Of a stretch of 64,000 bases of DNA, positions 1 to 10,747 are shown piece by piece. The notes under the pieces were generated by a model, which made no database searches, was not told the DNA's origin, and worked only from the letters and a program-made list of their open reading frames with translations. The stretch is from Bryopsis sp. KO-2023 (lineage: Eukaryota > Chlorophyta > Ulvophyceae > Bryopsidales > Bryopsidaceae). Positions within the stretch are counted from its first letter, which is position 1, and each line of letters opens with the position of its first letter. Where the stretch lies: assembly GCA_030272585.1 (NCBI GenBank), contig BSYQ01000001.1, forward strand, positions 6,944,001 through 7,008,000, written 5' to 3'. A program made the translations under genes and the position numbers.

Positions 1-1
1 G

Positions 2-73
2 GATTTAGCCGGAGCTTTGGAGCTCGATTTCTTGGGCGAGGGATTTCTGGCTCTGGCCCCATTCCATAATTAA
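2..73 (+). CDS. possible C-terminal exon of a gene cut by the left edge
   Basis: From base 2 an open frame of 23 codons runs to a TAA at 71-73 and reads DLAGALELDF then LGEGFLALAP. The composition looks like protein rather than intron, and the frame is open to the window edge, so this may be the last exon of a gene whose body lies to the left. It is too short to assign a family. It could equally be chance. Confidence 0.22.
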   Translation, partial: DLAGALELDFLGEGFLALAPFHN

Positions 74-992
74 AAAAACAGACATAAGCACCAGTGTTAA
101 TCATCCCTTCGAGGTAATTTCTCAATGGCTCATTCTCAACCAAAAGAAAAGGATTCTGGAGGCGAAGCTTCACTGTCACTGTGGTTCGAGGGAGGGGAGC
201 TCACGGTTTCGACGTTGTCGTATTTTTCTCCGCAGTGGACTTCGCGCTTTTATCTTTCTCCTGCCGAGCCCAAAGAAAAAAGAAATTTCAACCGATGAAG
301 AGAAACGAGGCAGGAATATGGAGGTCGACACGCCACGCTCCCCACGAATCCAACGACTCATATCACGATGGCGTCCTGAGTAGGCGACGAAGCACGAACC
401 TTTTTTTCCGCCTGTTGTTTTCCTGCATGCATAACAAAGCGACGAGTTTAATGACGACTCTGCGCACAAGCTGCCGATACCCCGAAAATCAATCAAGTCG
501 ATGACACGCAGCGAATGCGTTCAGTTACCTTTCGTCGGAGCGAAAAACTTTCTGATGTCCTGCACAAAACCGAGAAATTCGTGGAGTTACTTGGGACGTC
601 GAGGTTAAAACCGCATGCCACGAACGACGAAAAAATCGAAAGATAACCTATTGGGCTTGGCTCACCATCTGGAGTTTCTTGCCGGCCACTGCGACCTAGA
701 AAAACACCGAAAGCCTCACAAGTTCGGAAAAACAAAACGAAGGAGTCCAGTGGGGTTGAGGAATCCCTGCGATCATGTTCGTAACGGTTAAAAATAGAAC
801 TTGCGTCAGCGCGCAGATTTCAAAATTCTTTGGGAGCCGTGACGATCGGCGAAAACGTTCAATAACAAATCTGGTCGACTGCAACTCGCGGACGGATATT
901 TTGCGAAAGGTACCTCTGATTTCGGGTGCGATCGCTTTTTTCCCTCCCACGCACCTGCACGAAAGGCGAGACATCGACTGCGGTTCGGAAGC
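74..992. other. no supported gene; upstream region of the Derlin gene
   Basis: About 0.9 kb between the possible left-edge exon and the first Derlin exon. Short frames exist on both strands (the longest is 176 codons on -, at 696-1226), but none shows a recognisable domain or splice-consistent extension. The Derlin promoter and 5' UTR should lie in its right part. Confidence 0.4.
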
Positions 993-2211
993 ATGCGTCC
1001 ACGGATACGAACGGCAGATGATTTGGGTGGGCTTGGAGGTTGGTGGTCTGGGATACCTCCCTTGACGAAGCTTTTGGGTGGCATGTGGCTGGGGACTGCT
1101 GTGGGTGCACAGCTCAATATCGTTCCTCTTGCCCAGATGGCGATGTCCTGGCGCCAAGTGATTAAAAGGCTTCAGGTATAGCACCAGAAAATAACGGATA
1201 AGCAGGAATGGTTGGTGTATTTTCAAAGAAAAACTTGTTTCCTGGAAAAATGAAAAGTGGGTTTTGGCAGCACTATTGGAAGATGAAGGACATGAAATTA
1301 TTTTGGTTTTGTTTGTTTTTCATTCCACGAATGAGGAACCGTTTCAAGGATCTTTTTTCATTTATGGGAAAAAACCGATGGGAAAAAAGTGATGGCTCCT
1401 TTTTACCTTTGTTTTTTATTTCTCTTCTTGAAAGGAAAAATCGTTTTTGTCGGAGGAGAAAAACAAAAAAGTTATAAAGAAATGAAGAATTAAAATCTGG
1501 CAGCGACACCACAAAAAGGAATCCAATGGCAAAACAAAACAACCCAAAAAACAATTAAATGATGAGCGGTTATGCCTTTGAATCCCTGTCTGACAGATCT
1601 GGCGACTGGTAACTCACGTCGGGTTCGTGGCACCCCTATCACGGTACTTCGCGTTTCGCCTCTTGTGGCTGTTCATCTATGGGCCCCCGCTGGAGCAGCA
1701 AATGACGGCCTACAACCCAGGAGAATTCGCTTTCCTCATTCTCTTTGCCACCGTCATGTTCAACATCGTCTACATATTCTACCCAATGGGTTTCTGCGGG
1801 AGCGCCCTGATTTTCACCATCCTCTACCTCTGGTCCCGTAACTTCTCGAGCCAAGAGGTGTCGATCTGGGGTTTGCTCAACATCAAGGCGTTTTACCTCC
1901 CGTGGGCGTTCTTAGGGGTGGATCTCTTGATGGGGATGCCCATGGCTATGTTGTACCCGGATTTGATCGGGATAGGCATTGGACATCTGTATTATTTCCT
2001 CATGTCGCTGTACCCGATGGCGTCTGGAAACGTAATATTGAAGTGTCCGATTTGGCTGAGTCGATACATGGCTCAGTTCTATGGGAAGGCCGCCAGTGGG
2101 GTGACACCACCTGGAGGGGGGCGGAGCTCCAATACTAGGGGTGGGGGAGGAGGGGGTGGTGGCGGTGGGTTTAGGGCGTTCCAAGGTCAAGGGAGAACGT
2201 TGACTGACTGA
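993..2211 (+). CDS. DER1: Derlin (Der1-like ER membrane protein)
   Basis: Predicted Derlin, a rhomboid-fold pseudoprotease of the ER membrane that helps retrotranslocate misfolded proteins in ER-associated degradation. Two exons, 993-1175 and 1597-2211, join in phase 0 and give about 265 residues, the usual Derlin length. Exon 1 ends with SWRQVIKRLQ, and exon 2 opens with IWRLVTHVGFVAPLSRYFAF, the conserved Derlin W-R-x-(x)-T segment. Further hydrophobic spans follow (LLWLFIY, FAFLILFATVMFNIVYIF, GSALIFTILYLWSR, AFYLPWAFLGVDLLMG). The motif GIGIGHLYYFL matches the family GHxYYF signature. The C-terminus is a glycine-rich tail, common in plant and algal Derlins. The ATG at 993 was chosen because the frame then reads straight into the first membrane segment; the frame stays open further upstream, so an earlier start is possible. 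Family assignment is secure; the exact N-terminus is less so. Confidence 0.92.
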
Positions 2212-3032
2212 CGGATGACGACGCATGTTGGGGAGGTTTTAGACTGCTGTGCCTAGAGGTTTTCCTTTCTTTGTAAGGACAAGAATTGAGTTGCGCTGGA
2301 AATTGTTATGCCAACCGGTTTTGTATTTTCCGTTTCGAGGTTTTTCTGGTGAAAGAAAGGCTGGGTACTGCTTTTTGGTCGTCAAGAGGTGCATGTGGGG
2401 GGAAATACACATCTTGGGGGGAGGGGGGTTTGCTGGGACGAGAGTCCAATAAAAACAGGGTTTGTCAGCATTGTAAAAAAAGAAAAGATACACAGGAGGG
2501 AAAATACCTGATTGGGTATTTTTTTTAATATTCAATCCACAGCACCAAGAATTGTTTCAAGATTTATCCTTCAACCCAACGACGAAGGAGGGGGGAGGGG
2601 GGCTTTGGGGAAGATTCGTTTGCTGGTGGTTCTGTGAAAGGAATCCCTGCTGCTTCATTACAAACAGTTCACTCCTAATGGCTGCTGCATGAAGGACACT
2701 CAGTTGTGGTGGACCATTCCATCCACAGAGCCAGCTCGGGCGTCTTAAAAATGCTTGGCACGTCGGATGATGTTCCAAACGACGGCGTCGTGCACACATG
2801 AAGCTCCTCGCAGCATAGTGCTGTTTTGCGCACTTACAGCGAAGTTGTTCTCTGGTCCCTGACACGGTTTCTGTGAAACGGAAAGCATGGCAAGCTTCCT
2901 TCTCGGCTTCGTTAGCGGTTCTCTTACGACACGGTGCGATCCAGGCTTCCGCGCGTCCTAAGGAAACGCGATCCGCGGGACAGTTGACGTCCTTGTGACG
3001 AGTTTTGATACGTTCAAACTGCTAGCGTGTGA
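2212..3032. other. no supported gene between Derlin and UAP
   Basis: About 0.8 kb holding the Derlin 3' region and the 5' region of the pyrophosphorylase gene. A 102-codon minus-strand frame at 2557-2865 has no recognisable features. An ATG at 2887 opens a short frame (MASFLLGFVSGSLTTR) that might be the missing first exon of the downstream gene, but I could not close its splice phase. Confidence 0.4.
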
Positions 3033-6000
3033 AGGAAGGGGCTTTATGAAGCATTGAGATCTTTCCGACGTTTCTTGCGTCTTTTCGATAGGTTCGCTCC
3101 CGGGTGGGCACGCCTTGTCCGAGACAAACGCTTGAAAGACAACGCTGTTCGGGATGGCCAGGGGCATTTGGTGGCTGGATTGGAAGGCTTGTCGAAAGAA
3201 GAACAACACCAGTTAATGGATGAAATTAAGGTTCGGTGTGTTTTTCTGTTGTACATACCTCGTACAAAGATCGATATGACTAAAACACTTGGATTCAGCT
3301 GGGTTGATCACAGTGAATCTCTGATTGATTCTGTTTGGTGAACCGCCTGCTCTATGGCCACATAACTCTTGTTCATGCAATCCTTTGGATAATTGGCGAA
3401 TCGCTTTTCATTTCGAAGTTCTTTCTGTCAAATCTTTGCAAACGACAAGTGGAATGAACATCGGTACCCATTTTCAATTCAAAAATCAAAAATCATTCGT
3501 TCACAAAATGATTTTATGGATGTACGCCATTGCAGGGATGCGACCTCCCTTACGTCAACAGCATATTCAGCACAAGCATGAACACAGTCGAAGGTGCTTT
3601 CAAAATGACAATAAATAAAATTTTGCATTAAAAAAAAAACCTTGTTTGTCAGTGGTTTTCGTTTCCAGCTTGTAGATTTTCTTTGGGGGAAAGAACATAA
3701 AAAAAACTAAGGCCATGGTGCTGGCTTGAACAGAAACACTAGATGACCTATCTCCGATGGAGGACGTCACAACAATAAAGGTGACCCCTCGATGTCGAAA
3801 AAGCTTCCCTTTACAGATTTTTTTTTATCATTTTATGTATTTGCCAATTGCACAGTCGATTGCGTGGTTGTGTGTAGAGTTATTCATTGTTTTATTCTGG
3901 CTGCTTTTCTTGTTACAGGGAACTTCAACGGAAGACAGGAAAAGATGGAGTGCCAAAGGATACGAGCTCATCGCAGAAGTATGCTTTCACAGCGCTCAAT
4001 CATGGAAAAACTCTGTTGTGTTACTGAATGCGGTGCTGATTTTGACCGTTGAGTGAACTCAACAGGGAAAAGTTGGAATTTTGCTGCTGGCGGGTGGACA
4101 GGGCACCCGACTTGGGAGTTCAGAACCCAAGGTGCGTGGAAAAGTGCACCTATGGACAGCATGGGTGCATGATCAATAGATTCCAGCCAAGAGGTAGCAT
4201 TTACAGGTTGTGTTTCTTTCTGGCAGGGATGCTTCGATGTCGGTTTACCGTCTGGGAAGAGCCTTTTCCAGCTACAGGCCGAAAGAATCCTTAAACTTCA
4301 GCATCTTGCTGCTGACCTAGTGTTTGGTCCGGGTGTTGGGGTTCGAAAACCCCTCCGGTGGTACATCATGACCAGCCCCTTCACGGATGCCGAAACAAAG
4401 TGAGTTGCACATCAGCCATGATTGTTGGTCCCTTCACAGGATCAAAAGAAAAGTAAACGGTGAAAGCTTTGGGGTCAGACATACGGGTTTCCCTTTTGAC
4501 GTAACCTTGAACAGAGATTGTGCTGTGCAGGAAACATTTTGAGAAGCATTCCTACTTCGGTTTGGCCAAATCCCAAATAAAGTTCTTTCAGCAAGGTTTC
4601 TTGCCATGCTTAACTACAGAGGGGAAGGTCATAATGCAGACAGAATCCAAGGTGTGCCCCCCAATGGACATCACGAAAACTATGCCCTACATAACTCTTT
4701 AGCAGACTGCTGTTCAGAGTTCGAATATATCTATATATATATATTGGGCTGGCAATCCTTGCTGGCATCAGGTTCTTTTTAGCTTCCTGTTGGAATGCCG
4801 AGTGTGACCCCTGTTGTGTCGACAGATTGCCAAAGCTCCTGATGGTAATGGGGGAGTGTACATTGCTTTGGATAAATCTGGATGTCTGGCAGACATGAAG
4901 AAACATGGGGTGGAGTGTATAGACTGTTACTGCGTCGACAATTTGCTGGCCAAGATCGGGGACCCCGCCTTCGTCGGCCATTGCTGGGAAAAAGATGCAC
5001 AGTGTGGTAGGGAATGCGTTTTTTGATGTTCTGTGCTGCAAGTGAGGTCAGTCTATCTGTGATGTGTTTTTTTTTTTAATTGCAAATAGCTAATATAGTA
5101 ACTGTGGGGTGTCATTCTTGTGCAGGAGCCAGGGTGTTGAAGAAAAGTTCCAAATCTGAGAAGGTGGGGGTTTTCGCGATGCGTCGTGGGGCAGCGGAAG
5201 TGGTGGAATATTCTGAGATGCCCAAGGGAGCCGCCGAAGGCAGAGATGCAAATGGGGATTTTCTGTATCCCTGGGGAAACATTTGCATGCATTACTTCAC
5301 GGTGCCCTTCTTGGAATATGCCAAGGATCGGCTGAGCAAAGCGGGAAAATACCACGTAGCACACAAGAAAATCCCCAGCAAGGATGGGGATGTTCAGGTA
5401 GCACTGTGGCCGGCTTGAGCCTCGACTCTCCCACGAGTACTCAATCGATTCTTGCAGAAATGTTTGTACCTGGGAAAGGAAACTAGCTGGAAAATGCAAG
5501 CAGGGGTTGATTTGGGAAAGGAAATGAGGTAGAAAATGCAAGTGAGGAGGGTTTGCTGATGGTTTTTCTTGTTTTGTTTTCAGGGAGTCAAGCTGGAGCT
5601 GTTTATTTTCGATACGTTTCCATTTGCAGACAAAGTGGCTCTGTTCGAAGTGGACAGGAACGAGCAGTTTGGCCCGGTCAAAAATGCCCAAGGAGTGGAT
5701 TCTCCTCAGAGCGCCAGGGAGTTGCTTCTTTCATTGCACAAAAGGTGATTTCATCTTGACACACAGAATAGAAAAGAGAAAGACCTGATTTTATGCTGAT
5801 TCCCTTCGTTTATCGTTTCCCTTGATTGAATGCTCAGTACTGCAATGCCAGATTGTGAAAAAACCTTCATCTTTTTTCAAACACCTGTCACGTTTCACAT
5901 ATCATGGTGTATGTTGCAAATGTTTCGACCATGTTTCGATTTTCTGGGAAATCAAAGGGGTGTGGGATGCACAAACCTGTTGAATGACACAGTACAACAG

Positions 6001-6422
6001 TAGCTAACCATTTTATAGAGAAGGAACCCGTCGATGATTGGAAGGAATGTTTAGTTTTGTTTTTCTTGGATCTTGATTACTTTACAGTGGTACTCCCCCC
6101 CCCTAGAGAGGTCATATCATCCACAAATTAAGTAATATCAATGAACCCCGTATCACACCCAGTCAGTGCCTGTGGGCTGGAGTATTTCTCTAGATTTTTT
6201 CCCAGTGTGTGTTGATACTTGCTTATTCAGATGTTGCTGTTTCGCGCCTTTTTCGAGTTTTCTGTGGATTGCGTGGTGAGCAGATGGATCGACGAAGCAG
6301 GGGGTGAGGTTGATGTAGAAAAGGTGACTTTCCAGGGGGAAATATCTCCTTTGGTGTCTTACGGAGGGGAGGGCTTGGCGTTCTGCAAAGACACCGTATT
6401 TGCACCAGTGGACTCCTCATAG
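3033..6422 (+). CDS. UAP1: UDP-N-acetylglucosamine pyrophosphorylase (UAP)
   Basis: Makes UDP-GlcNAc from UTP and GlcNAc-1-phosphate in the cytosol, for N-glycans, GPI anchors and other GlcNAc-containing glycans. Eleven exons close in phase: to 3230, 3536-3593, 3734-3780, 3919-3978, 4066-4131, 4227-4399, 4531-4651, 4826-5006, 5126-5397, 5584-5744 and 6284-6422. The nucleotide-binding loop LLLAGGQGTRLG spans exon 5. Uridine and sugar contacts follow in GCFDVGLPSGKSLF, HFEKHSYFGL, QQGFLPC, APDGNGGVYIAL and VDNLLAKIGDPAFVGHC, then NICMHYFTVPFL and, near the end, ISPLVSYGGEGL. All match eukaryotic UAPs in order and spacing. The N-terminal helix (GQGHLVAGLEGLSKEEQ) is present, but its exon has no in-frame ATG after the TGA at 3030, so a short upstream coding exon is missing from this model. 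Function is secure; the start is not. Confidence 0.93.
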
Positions 6423-7180
6423 ATGGATGGATGTTGCTAGTGGTCGGTTGCGTTGAAAGTCAAGGGATGATTCGAAGACTTTTGAAGAGGAGGGGGGGAG
6501 GGGGGGGGGGGGTGCGCTTGCTCCTAAAAACTCGAGCGATGAAGGGCTTTTGTACAAATATGCTGGGATATGTGCTGCTGTGCAGCGATTCGCTCTATCC
6601 TGTAACCACGAAGTTGCACTCAGCGCTCGCGCTTGAATCGTGCTTTTGAGCGAAACGAGCGCGCTGACTGACCCCACCATGCAAAGAACAGTTGTTTGTA
6701 TCATTATCCTTGAAGCACAGTCCATTCCTGTTGACAACTGGCGATAAAATAGCCTCTGCGCTTTCAACAGAAGAAGCGTAGATTTGTTTATCCGTTTATC
6801 CACCCTAAAGTCAACCAGCCGTTGACCTTCAACAGTGCCTGCGCCATGGTACGGTTAGAACCAGAAAACAGACCCTTTTGGCCGCTTTTGCGTGCATCCA
6901 TGCATTTCACTGTTTCATCTCCAGAGGATGTAGTTAGTGCATATCATGTCTGCTATTTGCATAAGAAAAATCAACTATTCAAGAAAAAATTCCATCACAG
7001 AGACAGGAAGGGGATCCTGTAAACAACCCACCAAAGCAATGCACAGTGTAAAACATAGCAAGCAACAACACACACTTTGCCCCACATACGAATCTTGAGC
7101 ATACAAGCAGATTGAGCTGAATCGTATTCGTCAGCCGTCTCTATTTCTCTGCCGATCGGTCGCGACCAACGCATTTTTTC
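6423..7180. other. intergenic region with a G13 tract
   Basis: No gene supported. It holds the UAP 3' end, a G-rich stretch with an uninterrupted run of 13 G at 6500-6512, and the likely promoter and first exon(s) of the axonemal gene downstream, which I could not define. An ATG at 6846 opens MVRLEPENRPFWPLLRASM, a weak candidate for a first exon. Confidence 0.35.
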
Positions 7181-9897
7181 AGACTTTCAGAACAACACGA
7201 TCGCCGACGAACCATTCATTGAGGCAGCTCTCAGAGCAAGGATACAGTTTCAGAAGTACCGCGCCCTCCCCAGCGTCTTGTTCAAGTCCGCCGCCAGGAT
7301 CCCAATTTCCTCAGTTTCATGGGAGATCAGGGAGGCTCAGTAACACGACTGGGAGGCGTAGATACACAGGGAACAGAAAGAACAAGAAATGGGGGTTGCG
7401 ACCGAACACGGCTCCGCTCCCAGAACACAACAAGGGTGGCGACTGTCAAACACCTGCCAAAACTGGTTCACCCTATTGCAACGTCGATTCGAAGTTCCAA
7501 GGCGGTGATTTCCCTGATGCCCCTCTGTTCGGGCCTGAGGGGCAGTCGACGACAATGAAACCGAGCTTGAGGTCCAGGAAGGCTGGAAACCGAAACGCTT
7601 CATTTCCCCAGCAGTCCAGGTAAGTGTCGCACACCATACTTTCATAACGCATCCACCCTACCTCTACCCATCAACATGCAAAAAAAAAGGCGAAACAAGT
7701 GGGCTCAGTTTTCGCTATGGTCGCCAGGGTGCCATCCAATCGATACGAAGCAGTGAATCTGTCGGAATGGTTACAAGAAAACCTGGAAATGCTTGCACAA
7801 AAGTTCAACAACGATTCTGCCAGCCGAAACGTTCCAGAAAACATACTAGGACTGACATCCGCAGCCACGCAGCTCTTCAACACAGCCTTGCTGGAGCTTT
7901 CCAGGCAGGTTCGTATTCTTAAACTGCATTGGAAGGGAGTTGTTCCCACGTTCAAGTACATGAACCACTGAGGGGCTGCTTCAGGTCACAGTGCATTGTG
8001 AAGAGCGTGGAAATCTCCTAATCTTCGCCTGGCAAAAGGGCACAGCTGTCTTGCTGGATGCTCTCAACAGAATGAACACCTTGCGGGAGTTGTCAGATAG
8101 ACGAGCTGAGGAGTTGCAGCGTTCCCTTTCAGATGTGGATGAACGAACCAATGCAACACTTCTCAATGCAGCCGTAGAGGGACAAAAACTGCAAAACGAA
8201 ATACTCAGGCATGTGCTATTTGATTGATTGAAATACTCAAGTGCTTTGTGCGATCCACAATGTGCTAGTTTGGAAGAAAATTGCGAATAAAGGAGAATAA
8301 TTCAGGTTTTCTGTGCGTTCACAGTTTAAAGGCGAAATTGCGGATGTGTGATCCGGGCCTGACCACTGCGAGGAGTACGGGGCAAGCTATTCGCTCCACA
8401 GTCTTTGTGGAAGACTTGGATACCAACCGCTCGACATTGACCAGTTGCAGCCAGGATCTCCGACAGGAGTCCATTGCTTCTGGCTCTCCTCCAAAAGCCA
8501 CATTTTCTGGTTTTGCAGATCGAAGGAAAATGAGGGCATCAGTAATGGCAAATGATTTGCTCAAGCAAATGGAGGTGAGGCCATGTTGTCCATTGCAATC
8601 GCCAACAACAAGAAGTATCCACTGCTCCGATGGTGCAAGTTCAATTTCATACTCTTTCTGGCAGGTGCTCAGAGACGAGTATGTGGGGCTTGATGAATTG
8701 GATTCCTCCGATGTTGCAAGTTTAAAATCCCAGAATGAAAAACTGCAAGATGCTCTGAACGAATGCAAAAGAGAGGTCGAAGCAATGATGGAGCAGATCA
8801 CAGTGCTTGAGACTCAGGTACTCTATATATGAGTCTGGGAAAGGTATTCTGATCTTCTCAAACAAGAGGAGATGCACAAGGGAGGTTAGTTGCGGGTGTC
8901 AAACGCGCTGGACTCGGCTGCACTTCCAGGTGGAAGAAATCCCAACGATTCGCTACAAGCTTGAAGAAGCAAAGCATGAACACCAGGAAGCTGTCAGCAA
9001 AATTTCTCTTTTGACGCCGCGTCCTCCTGTGAGCCTGAGTATACATCGCGACAAAATCGGACTGGAGGCTTGCAGAAGGCTGGAGCGAGCCATTAATGAA
9101 CATAGGTATACTTGGGTTGCGTATTGTGAGTTCAAGTAACACCCATAATCTTCACAGTATGCTGTTGAATTGTTCAACCCAGCCGCCCAGACTCTCCACC
9201 GCTCATTATTCCCAAAAACGCGCACAAGACGTCTCTTTGATCCCCTTCGATGCATGAGTTCATAAAGAGCGTGTGTCCTTGCTACGAAGGGATTGGCCAC
9301 CGAACACCCTCGCTCAATATCTTCTGGGTGAGGGAGTTGCTTGCAACGACGAGGGAGGTAAGGAAAGCTTTGGATGCTTGGGAAAGCTTGTGAGAGAGGA
9401 CTGCTTCGCGCTAGGAGCTTTGAAGGAAGCCATTCTGGAGCACAACGTGGGCTGGTTCTTGAGATATTGTACAAAATCGCAGGCTGGGTGGATAGAGACT
9501 CAAATATCCACAGGTATGTCGAACACAATTTCAAACGATGGACATCTTTGCTTGAGGAAGCTGTGGTCTGTATTTTGCGACACATTGCTGAACTCGGCTT
9601 TTCTGAGAAATAACAATTGACAACTTTGAGAATTTACAGCCAGTTTGGGGTGTAGGGTGTTGTGTGGAAAGTTTGACGCAGTATTTGACCGGATTATCCG
9701 AATCCGGTGCCCCATTGAGCCAAGAATGGTGGGGATGCATGTCCAATGTATGGAACGGAGGGAGGCTGTTGGCTGCCAGCGAACTCCAAGGAATGATTGA
9801 GGGCGCCTTTGAGCCGACGCTTGAAAGAGTGGTGGAACTCGAGAAGAAATTGGCAGAGCTCCAAACCAATTTCGATAGAAAGGGCCTCCAACAATAG
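7181..9897 (+). CDS. AXDND1-like axonemal dynein light chain domain protein
   Basis: Predicted ciliary protein of the axonemal dynein light chain domain family (PF10211 type; animal AXDND1), thought to act in the axoneme. The diagnostic segment crosses an intron: TAATQLF-like helix, NTALLELSRQ, then VTVHCEERGNLLIFAW, matching the family signature (I/S)RQVxVxCxERGxLL. Upstream pieces fit the family layout: FIEAALRARIQFQKYRALPS (about 7216-7275, exon ending 7339), AVDDNETELEVQEGWKPKRF (7540-7619) and NRYEAVNLSEWLQENLEML (exon from about 7691). After the signature come long coiled-coil helices (ELSDRRAEELQRSLSDVDER; SLKSQNEKLQDALNECKREV). A C-terminal exon ends LEKKLAELQTNFDRKGLQQ with the stop at 9895-9897. 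The first exon, the exon near 7340-7540 and the joins between about 9140 and 9660 are unresolved, so treat the model as partial. Frame and family are well supported. Confidence 0.66.
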
Positions 9898-10747
9898 ACT
9901 AGACCCTGTTCATTGCAACCCATGCGTCTAGTAAAACATATGGACAGTTTTAGGCCTCCCCTTTCGTTGCAGAGTTTTATTACAGTTTTGTTTTGTGCAG
10001 TTGGCAGTTGTGGCCAGAGAATGCAGAGAATCCTGAGCGCTCTTTTCATTTCGATGGTCCAGCCTGTGCAAAGTTGGTATTTTTGTATTTAAGGAGTTGA
10101 CACCTTGTGCTGTAATCATTGGTTGATTGATCTTGTGCTGTGATGGACTTTGCACCACCAAAACAGTTTTGATTGACGCAGGGTAACACTTGACCTTGTT
10201 TGGTTTGATTCAAACAGAGTGACCAGAGACACCATCAATGATTGTGATGAGGGAAATATCAGACAATGATTATGAACATTTTCAAGTTGATGGGCCTAAC
10301 AATGACTTTTTTTTTCTTCTCTTTGGCCACAATTCACCAAATGTATTACAAACTGCCATAATGGCAGTGCCATATTGGTTTTATTCTCTTGGAAACTTGT
10401 TCTTTCTGCCAAGTTTTTCCAGACCCACTGTTGATCCGAGATTCGACCGTGGGGACATTTCACTATTCCAATAACAGACTCCCACATGTTACACAGGTCC
10501 AATATACACATATCAGAATTACACCTATCTAAAGTCCACGACCAAAATTCATTATCCTCTTGGAAGGTACAGAACTTCCACCATGACATTCGTTTTTTCT
10601 TTGTCTTTTTGTTTTTCTGCATCACATGTTTTTGAAATAAGATATGCAGGAACAAGCTTCTCCCCCAATCTTGTTATTTCAGCCGCACACACTGGTGCTA
10701 TGTCCCAGCATTCATAGTTGAAAATTGACCCAAACAAAAAAAATCTC
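9898..10747. other. convergent intergenic region, no gene seen
   Basis: The 3' flanks of the AXDND1-like gene (+) and transaldolase (-). The sequence is AT-rich with short homopolymers; no frame here has domain or splice support. Confidence 0.45.

Noticed and set aside
696..1226. A 176-codon minus-strand frame
   Set aside because: It overlaps Derlin exon 1 on the other strand and has no domain, signal or splice-consistent extension.
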